Both the position numbers and the translations under genes were made by a program. From NCBI GenBank assembly GCA_913050185.1, contig CAJXBA010000002.1, positions 1-64,000 on the forward strand: 64,000 nt of DNA, in the 5' to 3' direction. Under the pieces are notes generated by a model, which was given only the letters and a program-made list of their open reading frames with translations, was not told where the DNA came from and searched no databases. This stretch comes from an uncultured Pelagibacteraceae bacterium. GTDB taxonomy: Bacteria; Pseudomonadota; Alphaproteobacteria; Pelagibacterales; Pelagibacteraceae. Positions 45,795 to 55,891 of the stretch are shown here, piece after piece. The first letter of the stretch is position 1. The number at the start of each line of letters is the position of its first letter.

Positions 45795-46964
45795 ATGAAA
45801 ATTAAAATGAAAGTTTTGCAAGTCATACCTAGATTAGGTTATGGGGGAACTGAAACAGGATGTTATGATTTGGCGCATTTTTTAGCTGAAGAAAATTGTA
45901 AATCTTTTATTGTCACAAGCGGGGGAGAATTACTTAAATATATTAAGAAAAAAAGTGTAAAAGTATTCAGATTGCCAGTTCATTCAAAAAACCCTATTTT
46001 AATTTTTTTTAACTCACTAATAATTTCACTAATAATAATTCTTTATAACATAAATATTGTTCATGCCAGAAGTCGTGCGCCAGCATGGTCTTGTTTTATA
46101 GCTACAAAACTTACAATGAGAAAGTTCGTAACTACATTTCATGGAACATATAATTTTAACAACAAATTTAAGAAATTTTATAATTCTGTGATGGTAAGGT
46201 CTCATCTGGTTATTGGAGGTTCCAATTTTATTTTTTCCCATATTAACTCAAACTACGGAAATTTTTTTAGAGGCAGCAGAAGAAAACTTTTGGTAATTTT
46301 TCGAGGAATTAACATAAATTATTTTCATTCCAGTAGGATTCCAATTTCAAAAATTGATAATTTTTCTAAGAAACATAATATAGATCGAAACCAATTTATT
46401 ATTTTAATGCCGGGTAGATTAACCAATTGGAAAGGTCAAAAATTGTTTATAGAATCTCTTAAGCTTGTTTTGAATCATGAGAATTCAAGTATGCAGTCCT
46501 TTCAGGCGATTATTCTTGGAGACGAACAAGGGAGAAGTGTATACAAAAAACAGCTTATTGATTTAGTGCAACAAAATAGACTAGGTAAATTTGTTAAGTT
46601 TATTAGTCATTGCGATGAAATGCCCATCGCGTATGGTATTTCTAATTTAGTCTGCTCGTGCTCAATCGAACCCGAGGCATTTGGGCGTGTTGCTGTTGAA
46701 GCTCAATCAATGGAAGTTCCAATCATCGCAAGCGATATAGGAGGCTCAACAGAGACGATAATTAAAGATAAAACAGGTTTTTTATTTAAAAGTGGCGATG
46801 TAAATAATTTGGCCAATACCATACTCATGGTTATGCAAAAAGATTATAATTCGTTGAAATCTATCGGATCGGAAGGTAGAAAAAATGTATTAAAAAAATT
46901 TGATGTTGATAAAATGTGTCGTACTACCTTTACTGAATATAAAAAATTGATAGAGCTATCTTAA
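45795..46964 (+). CDS. glycosyltransferase family 4 protein
   Basis: 389 residues. GT-B fold: the N-terminal VLQVIPRLGYGGTETGCYDLA, the linker IILMPGRLTNWKGQKLFIESL, and the donor-binding C-terminal motif SCSIEPEAFGRVAVEAQSMEVPIIASDIGG with the EX7E pattern. Most likely transfers a sugar to a core lipopolysaccharide or other cell-surface glycan. It is isolated from other envelope genes and its stop is 3 bases before thrS. Two possible starts (MKIK and the Met 4 codons later) cannot be separated. Confidence 0.87.
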   Translation: MKIKMKVLQVIPRLGYGGTETGCYDLAHFLAEENCKSFIVTSGGELLKYIKKKSVKVFRLPVHSKNPILIFFNSLIISLIIILYNINIVHARSRAPAWSCFIATKLTMRKFVTTFHGTYNFNNKFKKFYNSVMVRSHLVIGGSNFIFSHINSNYGNFFRGSRRKLLVIFRGININYFHSSRIPISKIDNFSKKHNIDRNQFIILMPGRLTNWKGQKLFIESLKLVLNHENSSMQSFQAIILGDEQGRSVYKKQLIDLVQQNRLGKFVKFISHCDEMPIAYGISNLVCSCSIEPEAFGRVAVEAQSMEVPIIASDIGGSTETIIKDKTGFLFKSGDVNNLANTILMVMQKDYNSLKSIGSEGRKNVLKKFDVDKMCRTTFTEYKKLIELS

Positions 46965-46967
46965 AAT

Positions 46968-48878
46968 ATGCCAGATATTAAATTACCAAATGGTAATAAA
47001 ATTCCGTTTATTAAATATATTGATGGTTTTGAAATAGCAAAAAAAATTAGCAAAACATTAGCTAAGGAAGCCCGCGTCATGAGTGTTAACGGAGAGCTCA
47101 AGGATTTAAGCTTTTCTATCGATAAAAATGCCCAAGTTAAAATAATTACTTTTAGGGATAAAGAAGGACTGGAAGTAGTTAGACATGATGCAGCCCATAT
47201 TTTAGCAATGGCAGTACAGGAATTATTTCCAAAAACCCAGGTAACAATTGGTCCAGTCATCGAGAATGGTTTTTATTATGATTTTTCTAGAAAAGAACCA
47301 TTCACAAATGATGATCTCAAAAAAATAGAAAATAAAATGGGAGAAATAGTTGATCGTGACGAACCAACAAAAAGAGAGGTGTGGAAAAGAGATGAAGCAA
47401 TCGATCATTTCAAAAGAATAGGCGAACATTACAAAGCCAAAATAATAGAAGATATTCCTAAGAACGAAGAAGTTTCTATTTATCGTCATGGTAAATGGCA
47501 TGACTTATGTAAGGGTCCGCATCTATCCTCTACAGGAAAAATTGGCAAGGCGTTTAAACTTACAAAAGTGTCAGGGGCATACTGGAGGGGTGATTCAAAT
47601 AATGAAATGTTACAAAGAATATACGGAACTTGCTGGTTGAACAAAAAAGAACTTGATGAATATCTTTTAAAAATAGCAGAAGCTGAAAAAAGGGATCATA
47701 GAAAATTAGGAAAAGAGATGGATTTATTTCATTTTAGAGAAGAAAGCCCTGGAGCAGTGTTTTGGCATCATAAAGGATGGACCTTATTTCAAAATCTTAT
47801 TGATTACATGAGACTAAAACAAAGAAAAGCAGGCTATAAAGAAATTAATACCCCAGAAATGCTGGACAAAACTCTATGGGAACGATCTGGTCACTGGGAA
47901 AAATTTGGTGAACATATGTTTACTTCTGAAACTCCCGATGAAAAAATTTTTGCAATTAAACCAATGAATTGCCCAGGATGCGTGCAAGTATTTAATCAAG
48001 GACTTAAAAGTTATAGAGATCTTCCTCTTAAACTTTCCGAATTTGGAAAAGTTCACAGATACGAACCGTCAGGAGCTTTGCATGGATTGTTAAGAGTTAG
48101 AGCCTTTACGCAAGATGATGCACATATTTTTTGTACAGAAGATCAAATTACAAATGAATGTTTAAGCGTAACGAATTTGATATTAGAGATTTATAAGGAC
48201 CTAGGTTTTGAAAATGTATTACTACAACTTTCTGACAGACCAAAAAAAAGAGTAGGTGATGATAAAATTTGGGATAAAGCAGAATCCGCGTTATTAGAAG
48301 CAATAAAACAATCGAAATTAAAATATGAAATCAATAAGGGAGAAGGTGCATTTTACGGTCCCAAGATAGATTTTATTCTAAAAGATTCTATTGATCGGGA
48401 TTGGCAGTGTGGAACATTACAAGTAGATTTAAATCTTCCTTCAAGACTTGGTGCGTCATATATTGATAACACTGGATCAAAAAAGATTCCCGTAATGTTA
48501 CATAGAGCGTTATTTGGATCCTTAGAAAGATTCATAGGGATTTTAATTGAACATTATGCAGGAAAATTACCTTTTTGGTTAGCTCCTTTAAAAGCAATTG
48601 TTCTTCCAATTACATCTGAATATGACAATTATGCAAAAAAGGTATTTGAAGAATTTATGAAAGTAGGTATAAACACTGAAGTGGATTTAAAAAATCAAAA
48701 GATAAATTATAAAATTAGAGAACATTCGTTATCAAAAGTACCGTTGTTACTGATATGTGGAAAAAAAGAGTTTGATGAAAACAGTATTACTATAAGGAGA
48801 TTAGGATCTGAACAACAAGAAACTCTACCACTTGATAAGGCAATTAAAAAAATATATCAAAAAATAAAATTTCTATAA
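46968..48878 (+). CDS. thrS: threonyl-tRNA synthetase
   Basis: 636 residues, normal length. TGS domain at the start, editing domain with RHDAAHILAMAVQELFP (HxxxH, and DLCKGPHL for Cys), and a class II catalytic core with motif 2 KVHRYEPSGALHGLLRVRAFTQDDAHIFCTEDQI and motif 3 HRALFGSLERFIGILIEHY, then the anticodon-binding domain. Charges tRNA-Thr. First gene of the thrS-infC-rpmI-rplT-pheS-pheT-lepA block. Confidence 0.97.
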   Translation: MPDIKLPNGNKIPFIKYIDGFEIAKKISKTLAKEARVMSVNGELKDLSFSIDKNAQVKIITFRDKEGLEVVRHDAAHILAMAVQELFPKTQVTIGPVIENGFYYDFSRKEPFTNDDLKKIENKMGEIVDRDEPTKREVWKRDEAIDHFKRIGEHYKAKIIEDIPKNEEVSIYRHGKWHDLCKGPHLSSTGKIGKAFKLTKVSGAYWRGDSNNEMLQRIYGTCWLNKKELDEYLLKIAEAEKRDHRKLGKEMDLFHFREESPGAVFWHHKGWTLFQNLIDYMRLKQRKAGYKEINTPEMLDKTLWERSGHWEKFGEHMFTSETPDEKIFAIKPMNCPGCVQVFNQGLKSYRDLPLKLSEFGKVHRYEPSGALHGLLRVRAFTQDDAHIFCTEDQITNECLSVTNLILEIYKDLGFENVLLQLSDRPKKRVGDDKIWDKAESALLEAIKQSKLKYEINKGEGAFYGPKIDFILKDSIDRDWQCGTLQVDLNLPSRLGASYIDNTGSKKIPVMLHRALFGSLERFIGILIEHYAGKLPFWLAPLKAIVLPITSEYDNYAKKVFEEFMKVGINTEVDLKNQKINYKIREHSLSKVPLLLICGKKEFDENSITIRRLGSEQQETLPLDKAIKKIYQKIKFL

Positions 48879-48883
48879 ACTAA

Positions 48884-49429
48884 GTGCCATTTCCAAAAAA
48901 ACATTATTTCAAGAGAAGAACTAAACCAAAAGGTCCCCGGATAAACAATAGAATCCGCGCATTAGAGGTCCAAGTTATAGGTAGCGATAAGAAAAATCTA
49001 GGTACATTACCAACCAGGAAAGCGGTGGAGATGGCACAACAGGAAGGACTGGATTTAATCGAAATTTCTCCAAATGCCAATCCTCCAGTTTGTAAGATAA
49101 CTGACTTTGGAAAATATAGATACGATTTACAAAAAAAAGCAAGCAAATCTAAGAAAAAACAGAAAGTTGTTAATTTAAAAGAAATTAAACTCAGACCAGT
49201 TACCGAAATTCATGATTATAATTTTAAACTTAAAAACGCAAAAAGATTTTTGGAAAAAGGAGATAAAGTTAAATTCACAATACAATTTAAGGGAAGGGAA
49301 ATGCAACATTCACATCTGGGCAAAGAATTAATAGATCAAATTATTAATGACATGACGGGCGTTGGAAAAGTTGAGATTGAGCCAAAGTTCGAAGGAAGGC
49401 AGATTATAACGATAATCCAACCTCTATAA
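48884..49429 (+). CDS. infC: translation initiation factor IF-3
   Basis: 181 residues. Keeps ribosomal subunits apart and checks initiation codons. NNRIRALEVQVIGSDKKNLG, EGLDLIEISPNANPPVCKI, DFGKYRYDLQKK and KEIKLRPVTEIHDYNFK are hallmark segments. The frame opens at GTG 48884, right after an in-frame stop at 48881; no ATG appears until far inside, so GTG is the start. IF-3 genes in many bacteria use rare start codons for self-control (E. coli uses ATT), but here it is GTG. Shine-Dalgarno is not obvious. Confidence 0.96.
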   Translation: MPFPKKHYFKRRTKPKGPRINNRIRALEVQVIGSDKKNLGTLPTRKAVEMAQQEGLDLIEISPNANPPVCKITDFGKYRYDLQKKASKSKKKQKVVNLKEIKLRPVTEIHDYNFKLKNAKRFLEKGDKVKFTIQFKGREMQHSHLGKELIDQIINDMTGVGKVEIEPKFEGRQIITIIQPL

Positions 49430-49476
49430 TTTTATTGTAAACTAAATATAAAATTTGTATAAACTGCGTTCATTTT

Positions 49477-49683
49477 ATGCCAAAATTAAAAACTAAAAGT
49501 TCAGCAAAAAAAAGATTTAGATTAACTGCAAAAGGTAAAGTAAAGATGCCTCAGGCGGGGAAAAGGCATGGTATGATCAAAAGGACAAATTCACAAATAA
49601 GAAAGCAGAGAGGCACAACAATTATGACTAAACAAGATTCGAAAATTGTTAAATCATATATGCCTTACAGTTTGCGAGGTTAA
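49477..49683 (+). CDS. rpmI: 50S ribosomal protein L35 (bL35)
   Basis: 68 residues. [20 protein letters not shown] and [20 protein letters not shown] are the conserved L35 start. It is followed by rplT after 1 base, in the standard infC-rpmI-rplT order. C-terminus [14 protein letters not shown] is typical. Confidence 0.97.
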   Translation: MPKLKTKSSAKKRFRLTAKGKVKMPQAGKRHGMIKRTNSQIRKQRGTTIMTKQDSKIVKSYMPYSLRG

Positions 49684-49684
49684 A

Positions 49685-50041
49685 ATGGCAAGAACAAAAA
49701 GAGGAGTCACAAGTCACGCTAGGCATAAAAAGATTTTAAAACAAGTTAAAGGTCAATACGGCAGAAGAAAAAACACAATTCGCGTTGCAAAACAGGCCTT
49801 AGAAAAGGCGATGCAATATGCGTATAGAGATAGAAGAGCGAAAAAAAGAGAATTTAGATCATTATGGATACAGAGAATAAATGCTGGTGTTAGAGCAGAA
49901 GGTATAACCTACTCTAAGTTTATAAATGGACTAAATAAGTCAGGAATTAAGCTAGATAGGAAAGTATTGGCTGATATTGCTTATAATAACCCAGAAGTAT
50001 TTAAATCTATTGTAAAAAAAGTGCAATCCTCCCTTAACTAA
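49685..50041 (+). CDS. rplT: 50S ribosomal protein L20 (bL20)
   Basis: 118 residues from ATG 49685 ([20 protein letters not shown]); the preceding 13 in-frame codons belong to the rpmI end. Early 23S-binding assembly protein. [37 protein letters not shown] and [20 protein letters not shown] are conserved. L20 represses its own operon in some bacteria by binding the leader; no such leader structure was identified here. Confidence 0.97.
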   Translation: MARTKRGVTSHARHKKILKQVKGQYGRRKNTIRVAKQALEKAMQYAYRDRRAKKREFRSLWIQRINAGVRAEGITYSKFINGLNKSGIKLDRKVLADIAYNNPEVFKSIVKKVQSSLN

Positions 50042-50095
50042 GGGATACATTTCTATTATCTTTGTCAAAGCAGAGAATCATAAAAAAGTTTTGAT

Positions 50096-51163
50096 ATGAA
50101 GAATTTAAATCAAATTGAATCAGAAATATTAAATAAAATAGAAAACGCAAAAAATCGTAATACCCACGATATAATTAAAAGTGAAATTTTTGGCAAAAAG
50201 GGAATTATTACAGAGCTTTTTAAAAAAATTGGAAGTCTAGGTCAAAACGAAAGAAAAGAATACGCTTCAAGACTTAATTCTTTGAAATCAAAATTGATAG
50301 AAATTCTTGAAAAAAAACTTACTGATTTTGATCATTCAGAAATAAATAAAAAACTGAAAAATGAAAAAATAGATATAACTTTACCAGGAAGAACCTATTT
50401 TGCTGGAAAAATTCATCCAGTTTCACAAGTTATAGATGAAGTAACTTCCATTTTTTCAGAAATTGGTTTCTCCGTTGAAGAAGGACCCGACGTAGAAAAC
50501 GAATATTATAATTTTTCTGCACTCAATACACCCGAGGATCATCCAGCAAAAGATATGCACGATACTTTCTATCTTGAATATTCCAAAGATTTGCTTTTAC
50601 GGACTCATACATCTCCGGTTCAAATTAGAACGATGTTAAAAGGTAAGCCACCATTTAAAATAATTGCTCCTGGAAGAACCTATAGACATGATAGTGATCA
50701 AACACACTCACCCATGTTTCATCAATTGGAGGGTTTACATATAGATAAAAACGTTAATATGGGTCATCTTAAAGGCTGCTTATACTATTTTGTTAAGAAG
50801 TTTTTTGAAGTTGAAAAAGTAAAGATAAGGTTTAGACCTAGCCATTTTCCTTTTACTGAGCCTTCAGCAGAAGTAGATATTGGATATAAAATTCAAGATG
50901 GAAAAATTAAGATTGGCGAAGGTGACAAGTGGTTAGAAATACTTGGTTGTGGAATGGTACATCCCAACGTCCTAAAAAACGCAAAAGTAAATTCAAAACA
51001 ATACCAAGGGTATGCTTTCGGTGTAGGAATTGATCGATTAGCTATGTTAAAATATGGAATCAATGATCTTAGAGCTTTTTTTGAAAGTGATATTAGATGG
51101 TTGGAGTTTTACGGATTTGATCCACTTGATGTTCCAACAAATTATAGGGGTTTAAGCAGATGA
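50096..51163 (+). CDS. pheS: phenylalanyl-tRNA synthetase alpha subunit
   Basis: 355 residues, normal length. N-terminal coiled coil, then the class II catalytic domain: [95 protein letters not shown] and GFGIDRLAM-like [15 protein letters not shown]. The stop overlaps pheT by 4 bases (ATGA). Confidence 0.97.
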   Translation: MKNLNQIESEILNKIENAKNRNTHDIIKSEIFGKKGIITELFKKIGSLGQNERKEYASRLNSLKSKLIEILEKKLTDFDHSEINKKLKNEKIDITLPGRTYFAGKIHPVSQVIDEVTSIFSEIGFSVEEGPDVENEYYNFSALNTPEDHPAKDMHDTFYLEYSKDLLLRTHTSPVQIRTMLKGKPPFKIIAPGRTYRHDSDQTHSPMFHQLEGLHIDKNVNMGHLKGCLYYFVKKFFEVEKVKIRFRPSHFPFTEPSAEVDIGYKIQDGKIKIGEGDKWLEILGCGMVHPNVLKNAKVNSKQYQGYAFGVGIDRLAMLKYGINDLRAFFESDIRWLEFYGFDPLDVPTNYRGLSR

Positions 51164-53562
51164 TCACTTCATTATTATGGCTAAAAAATCATCTAACTAC
51201 TAAAGCAAACTTAAATCAAGTAGCAGAACGTTTAACTGAAATTGGGCTGGAGGTAGAGAATATAAAATCATCAAATGATAATTTAGATAATTTTGTTGTT
51301 TGTAAAATAGTAAAATCTCAAAAACATCCTAATGCAGACAAACTAAAGCTTTGTGATGTTGATATAGGTTCTGGAAACTTAGTCAAAGTTGTTTGTGGAG
51401 CTCAAAATGCTAGAGATGGACTATTCGCGGTCTATGCTCCTCCTGGTACAGTTATTCCAAAAACCAATATGAAATTGAAAATAGCTAAAATAAGAGAAAT
51501 AGAATCTCATGGAATGCTTTGCTCAGGTTATGAACTTGAAGAATCTTCAGATAAAGAAGGAATTGTTGAATTAAATAAAAAAGAAAAAAATATCGGAGAA
51601 AAATATTTTAAAAACACTGGGGAAAAAACCATGGATATTGCTATTACTCCGAATAGACCTGACTGTTTGGGCGTTAGAGGTATTGCCAGAGATTTGGCAT
51701 CCTCTGGCTTAGGTCAGTTAAAAAAACAACCTTCAATTAAAATAAATCAAAAATTCAAAAACCCAATTAAAGTTTCAATAAAAAAAGAAAAAGGTCAGGG
51801 TTGTAGTGTTTTTGGAAGCGTATATATTAAAAATGTTCAAAATAAAGAAAGTCCGGATTGGCTTAAAAAAAGGATTACATCTTTAGGTCTGAAACCTATT
51901 TCTGCAATTGTAGATGCAACCAATTATGTAATGTTTGATTTAAATAGACCTTTGCATGCTTATGATGCTGATAAGATTGATCAAGAAATTATTGTTAGAA
52001 ACTCAAAAAAAGGAGAGTCTTTTGAAGCTTTAGATAATAAAAAATATGTACTTCAAAACAATATGTGCACAATAAGTGACAAATCAGGTGTTTTAGGTCT
52101 TGGGGGAATTATTGGAGGAACTAGATCTGGCACAGAATTTTCTACAAAAAATGTATTATTGGAATCTGCATACTTTTTTCCATCACTAATCAGAAAAACT
52201 GCCAAAGTATTAAATATTGATACTGATGCGAAATATAGGTTTGAAAGAGGCATAGATCCCGATTCTATAAAACTAGGTTTAGAACTAGGAATGTGCATGA
52301 TACTGGACTTGTGTGGCGGCAAGGCAAGCAAGCTTTCAATTGCAGGAAAAATAAAAGATGAAAGAAAAGTAATCGATTTAGAACCTGAAAAGTTTTCAAA
52401 AGTTATTGGATTTTCAATTACAAACGCAGAAATCAAAAAAATTTTATCCTCGTTAGGATGTTCTTTAAGAATGAGTGGAAAAAAAATGAAGGTTTTGCCA
52501 CCTACTTGGAGACCAGATATTAAGGAAGATATAGACCTTATAGAGGAGTTAACAAGAATTAAAGGTTACAACAAAGTGCCTTTAATAGACCCAGAAAAAG
52601 AAAATATTAAAGACACCTTGAATTATAGGCAAAAGCTTTTTCATTTTGCCCAAAGATCAGTAGCTTCAAAGGGTTATACCGAAGCGATTACCTGGTCATT
52701 TACAGATTCAAAAACAGATACTTTGTTTTCAGAATTAAAAAGTGAAATTAAATTATCTAATCCAATTTCTTCTGATTTAGATGTTCTAAGATCATCTCTT
52801 TATTCAAATTTAATTATTAGTGCTAAAAAAAATATTCATAGAAATTTTGAAGATCTAATGTTGTTTGAAATAGGACCGGTTTTTAAAGGTAGCAAGCCTG
52901 GAGAACAATTAGCAATGATTGGTGCAATTAAAACAGGAAAATATTCCAGAAAAAATTGGATAGAAAAGGAAAGAAATTTTGATGTTTTTGACGTAAAAAA
53001 TGATGCTCTAAGAACTTTAAATGAAGTTGGTATTGACAGTTCTAAGGTAACGGTGAGCAATAAAACAAAAAAATGGTATCATCCAGGAAGATCTGGTCTC
53101 ATATCATTGGGTTCATCTAACGGTCCGGAACTAGCATATTTTGGGGAAATTCATCCATCTATTATTAAAAAGTTAGATCTAAGAACTGATAACGTTTTAG
53201 GTTTTGAAATATTTTTGGACAATATACCCGAGTTAAGAAAGAAAATAAGAGAAGCAAAACCTCAATTTGTTGTTTCTGACTACCAAAAAGTAATTAGGGA
53301 TTTTGCTTTTGTTATTGATGAAAAATATAGCTCCGGTGAAATTATTGGTTTGGTTAAAAAAATTGATAAAGAATTAATTAAAGATGTAAAAATTTTTGAT
53401 GTTTATCAAGGGAGTAATATTATTTCTGGAAAAAAATCTATTGCTTTTAATGTAACTTTAGAACCTAAAGACAAAACTTTGAGTGAGAAAGATATCGATC
53501 AAATAAGTACGAAAATTATATCAACAGTCCAAGAAACAACAGGCGCAACACTAAGATCCTAA
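51160..53562 (+). CDS. pheT: phenylalanyl-tRNA synthetase beta subunit
   Basis: 800 residues. N-terminal tRNA-binding OB domain ([23 protein letters not shown]), B3/B4 editing domain, B5 domain, catalytic-like core ([28 protein letters not shown]) and C-terminal FDX-ACB anticodon domain ([15 protein letters not shown]). Works as alpha2beta2 with PheS and corrects mischarged Tyr-tRNA-Phe. It overlaps the lepA start by 1 base (TAATG). Confidence 0.97.
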   Translation: MITSLLWLKNHLTTKANLNQVAERLTEIGLEVENIKSSNDNLDNFVVCKIVKSQKHPNADKLKLCDVDIGSGNLVKVVCGAQNARDGLFAVYAPPGTVIPKTNMKLKIAKIREIESHGMLCSGYELEESSDKEGIVELNKKEKNIGEKYFKNTGEKTMDIAITPNRPDCLGVRGIARDLASSGLGQLKKQPSIKINQKFKNPIKVSIKKEKGQGCSVFGSVYIKNVQNKESPDWLKKRITSLGLKPISAIVDATNYVMFDLNRPLHAYDADKIDQEIIVRNSKKGESFEALDNKKYVLQNNMCTISDKSGVLGLGGIIGGTRSGTEFSTKNVLLESAYFFPSLIRKTAKVLNIDTDAKYRFERGIDPDSIKLGLELGMCMILDLCGGKASKLSIAGKIKDERKVIDLEPEKFSKVIGFSITNAEIKKILSSLGCSLRMSGKKMKVLPPTWRPDIKEDIDLIEELTRIKGYNKVPLIDPEKENIKDTLNYRQKLFHFAQRSVASKGYTEAITWSFTDSKTDTLFSELKSEIKLSNPISSDLDVLRSSLYSNLIISAKKNIHRNFEDLMLFEIGPVFKGSKPGEQLAMIGAIKTGKYSRKNWIEKERNFDVFDVKNDALRTLNEVGIDSSKVTVSNKTKKWYHPGRSGLISLGSSNGPELAYFGEIHPSIIKKLDLRTDNVLGFEIFLDNIPELRKKIREAKPQFVVSDYQKVIRDFAFVIDEKYSSGEIIGLVKKIDKELIKDVKIFDVYQGSNIISGKKSIAFNVTLEPKDKTLSEKDIDQISTKIISTVQETTGATLRS

Positions 53563-55370
53563 TGTCAACGAATGAAGCTATTCGCAATTTTTCAATAATT
53601 GCACACATCGATCACGGTAAGTCTACTTTAGCAGATAGATTGATACATAAATGTGGAGGTCTAACTGATAGAGAAATGAAAGAGCAAGTTCTTGATTCAA
53701 TGGATATTGAGAGAGAAAGAGGAATTACTATAAAGGCTCAAACTGTACGTTTAAATTATAAGGCTAAAGATGGAAAAGACTATGTTTTAAATATTATTGA
53801 TACCCCAGGCCACGTAGATTTTAGTTATGAAGTGAGCAGATCATTATCTGCATGTGAGGGATCAATCTTAATTGTTGATAGTTCACAAGGTGTAGAAGCT
53901 CAAACTTTAGCAAATGTTTATCAAGCTCTAAACAACAATCATGAAATTATACCAATTTTAAACAAAATTGATTTGCCGGCCTCAGATACGGAAAAAGTTA
54001 AAAAACAAATAGAAGATGTAATTGGAATTGATACTAAATATTCGATTAATTGTTCAGGTAAAACCGGTGAAGGAGTTGAAGAGATTTTAGAATCAATAAT
54101 TAAAATTTTGCCTTCTCCCAAGGGAAATGTCAAAGGTCCATTAAAATCACTACTAGTAGATAGTTGGTATGATAGTTATTTAGGAGTTGTTATTTTGGTT
54201 AGGGTAATTGACGGAAGTTTAGAAAGAGGAATGCAAGTTAAAATGATGTCAAATAACAACAAATATATTGTAGAAAAAGTCGGTGTATTTACACCCAAAC
54301 CAAAAAATGTTGATAAGATTTCATCCGGGGAAATTGGTTTTATCATTACTGGAATAAAAAATTTGTCTGACACAAAAGTAGGCGATACAATATGTGATCC
54401 ATCTGATCCCATAGACAGACCTTTGTCGGGATTTAAACCAAGTAAGCCTGTTGTATTTTGTGGCATATTTCCTGTTGATAATTCAGAATATCAAAAAATG
54501 AAAGATGGATTAGCAAAATTGAAGTTAAACGATTCAAGTTTTTCTTACGAACCAGAATCTTCAAGTGCACTTGGCCTCGGTTTCAGATGTGGGTTTTTAG
54601 GATTGCTTCACTTGGAAATTATAACCCAAAGATTAGAAAGAGAATTTGATGTTAATTTAATTACTACAACTCCAGGAGTAATATATAAATTAAATAAAAT
54701 AGATGGCTCCATCGAAGAGTTGCAAAATCCAACAGACATGCCTAATCTAACTCAAATTGCATCTATAGAAGAACCTTGGATTAAAGCTACAATTATTACG
54801 CCAGATGATTACCTGGGAGCAATTATAAAAATTTGTCAAGACAAAAGGGGAAAACAAAATAATATAACTTACTCAGGTAATCGTGCAGTATTAATTTATG
54901 AATTACCTTTAAATGAGGTTGTCTTCGATTTTTACGATCGTCTTAAATCTATTTCAAGCGGTTATGCTAGTTTCGATTATGAAATTACAGATTATAAAGA
55001 AGGCAATTTGGTTAAGATGGGAATTTTAGTAAATGCTGAGTTTGTTGATTCCCTATCAATGATTATTCATAAAGATTTTGCTCATACTCAAGGAAGGTTG
55101 GTTTGTGAAAAATTAAAAAAACTAATTCCAAGACATAATTTTCAAATTCCTATCCAAGCTGCTATTGGTGGCAAAATAATAGCACGTGAAACTATCAAAG
55201 GATTTAGAAAAGATGTGCTTAGCAAAATTCATGGAGGCGGTGCACGAGATAGAAAAAGAAAACTTTTAGACAAACAAAAAAAGGGAAAATCGAGATCTAA
55301 ACAATTTGGAAAAGTTGAAATTCCTCAAGAAGCTTTTATCGGAGTTTTGAAAATAAATAAGGATGCTTAA
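53562..55370 (+). CDS. lepA: elongation factor 4 (LepA)
   Basis: 602 residues, normal length. Ribosomal translocase-like GTPase that acts during initiation or stalled elongation. G1 [15 protein letters not shown], switch [14 protein letters not shown]3 [17 protein letters not shown]4 NKIDLPA. The C-terminal LepA-specific domain includes [20 protein letters not shown] and [23 protein letters not shown]. It ends the translation block; tRNA-Ser starts 3 bases later. Confidence 0.97.
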   Translation: MSTNEAIRNFSIIAHIDHGKSTLADRLIHKCGGLTDREMKEQVLDSMDIERERGITIKAQTVRLNYKAKDGKDYVLNIIDTPGHVDFSYEVSRSLSACEGSILIVDSSQGVEAQTLANVYQALNNNHEIIPILNKIDLPASDTEKVKKQIEDVIGIDTKYSINCSGKTGEGVEEILESIIKILPSPKGNVKGPLKSLLVDSWYDSYLGVVILVRVIDGSLERGMQVKMMSNNNKYIVEKVGVFTPKPKNVDKISSGEIGFIITGIKNLSDTKVGDTICDPSDPIDRPLSGFKPSKPVVFCGIFPVDNSEYQKMKDGLAKLKLNDSSFSYEPESSSALGLGFRCGFLGLLHLEIITQRLEREFDVNLITTTPGVIYKLNKIDGSIEELQNPTDMPNLTQIASIEEPWIKATIITPDDYLGAIIKICQDKRGKQNNITYSGNRAVLIYELPLNEVVFDFYDRLKSISSGYASFDYEITDYKEGNLVKMGILVNAEFVDSLSMIIHKDFAHTQGRLVCEKLKKLIPRHNFQIPIQAAIGGKIIARETIKGFRKDVLSKIHGGGARDRKRKLLDKQKKGKSRSKQFGKVEIPQEAFIGVLKINKDA

Positions 55371-55372
55371 AC

Positions 55373-55462
55373 GGAGAGATGGCCGAGCGGTTTAAGGCGC
55401 AGGCTTGGAAAGCTTGTATACTGTTAAAGGTATCGTGGGTTCGAATCCCACTCTCTCCGCCA
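55373..55462 (+). tRNA. tRNA-Ser (anticodon GGA)
   Basis: Acceptor GGAGAGA (55373-55379) pairs with TCTCTCC (55452-55458), discriminator G, encoded CCA. A long variable arm is present. The anticodon region GCAGGCTTGGAAAGCTTG holds loop TTGGAAA with anticodon GGA, reading TCC. It begins just after the lepA stop and ends 88 bases before the first micropeptide gene. Confidence 0.95.
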
Positions 55463-55474
55463 TTTATTTATCGG

Positions 55475-55502
55475 TTGATTTTAATGTGCAATATTCTATT
55501 CT
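55475..55502 (+). promoter_or_regulatory. predicted promoter of micropeptide gene 1
   Basis: TTGATT (55475-55480), 16-base spacer, TATTCT (55497-55502). The 12-base string GTTGATTTTAAT (55474-55485) recurs exactly at 57336-57347, upstream of micropeptide gene 3; a TTGATT also precedes genes 4 and 5. The predicted start gives a leader of about 40 bases before the ATG at 55550. Confidence 0.45.
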
Positions 55503-55549
55503 AGTCGCATAGGTACGAATCAATAAACAATTTAACAGGAGGAGAATCT

Positions 55550-55606
55550 ATGTGGTGGGCAATTGCAGCAGTAGCAGTGGCGTACTGGTGGTATACGAAC
55601 CAGTAG
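55550..55606 (+). CDS. micropeptide 1: 18-residue Trp-rich membrane peptide
   Basis: Predicted product MWWAIAAVAVAYWWYTNQ. The Ala/Val core has Trp/Tyr at both ends, a layout of short membrane-spanning or interfacial peptides, and the C-terminus is polar with a final Gln. The Shine-Dalgarno AGGAGGAG (55537-55544) is a full anti-16S match, stronger than that of most genes in the window, and lies 5 bases before the ATG. A 47-base hairpin begins 31 bases after the stop. Similar peptides are encoded at 57415, 57797, 58062 and on the minus strand at 58314. Function unknown. Confidence 0.72.
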   Translation: MWWAIAAVAVAYWWYTNQ

Positions 55607-55636
55607 TTGTTTGATTATTACAAGATTATTAGATTT

Positions 55637-55683
55637 AACTCCTACCGTTATGCTCACTAAATAATGAGTATACGGGAGGAGTT
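55637..55683 (+). other. long hairpin downstream of micropeptide gene 1
   Basis: AACTCCT (55637-55643) pairs with AGGAGTT (55677-55683). Inside, CCGT, ATG and CTCA pair with TGAG, TAT and ACGG, with one mismatch and one bulged T; the loop is CTAAATAA. About 18 pairs in all. No T-run follows, so it is not a standard intrinsic terminator. CTCCT in the 5' arm is also complementary to the gene's own Shine-Dalgarno. Similar hairpins occur after micropeptides 3, 4 and 5. Confidence 0.8.
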
Positions 55684-55730
55684 GTGGTTGTTGAAAGTAC
55701 TTTTAGTTAGTTGAAAAAAGAGATGGATTT

Positions 55731-55787
55731 ATGACAGCTATTGTAATTTTATTAGTATTTTTTATTGCAACTGGTACAGTAATTTAG
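55731..55787 (+). CDS. possible micropeptide 2: 18-residue hydrophobic peptide
   Basis: Predicted product MTAIVILLVFFIATGTVI, almost entirely hydrophobic, but lacking the Trp/Gln features of the other micropeptides. The Shine-Dalgarno is weak (AAAAAGAGATGG) and no long hairpin follows at the same distance. It lies 48 bases after hairpin 1 and could share its transcript. The call rests mostly on location, length and hydrophobicity, so it could be a chance open frame in AT-rich DNA. Confidence 0.33.
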   Translation: MTAIVILLVFFIATGTVI

Positions 55788-55866
55788 AAAAATTCATAAA
55801 AAGTATATTTTAATAGTCTGTTAAGGATTAGGCTTGATTTGGTGATTGAGCTGATTTTTTGAGCAG

Positions 55867-55882
55867 CACACGTTCCTGTGTG
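55867..55882. other. short hairpin between micropeptide 2 and the MORN gene
   Basis: CACAC, loop GTTCCT, GTGTG. Ten bases downstream of the MORN gene's stop on the minus strand and 80 bases after micropeptide 2 on the plus strand. No clear T-run follows on either strand except TTTTTT at 55855-55860 on the other side; a weak bidirectional end signal at best. Confidence 0.4.
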
Positions 55883-55891
55883 TGAATTTGT

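Noticed and set aside
49646-49684. Upstream start for L20 inside rpmI
   Set aside because: The conserved L20 N-terminus MARTKRG begins at 49685; the extra 13 codons are an out-of-frame reading of the L35 end.
55723-55734. ATG GAT TTA TGA just before micropeptide 2
   Set aside because: A three-codon frame overlapping the candidate start; could be a mini-ORF, but nothing supports it beyond chance.
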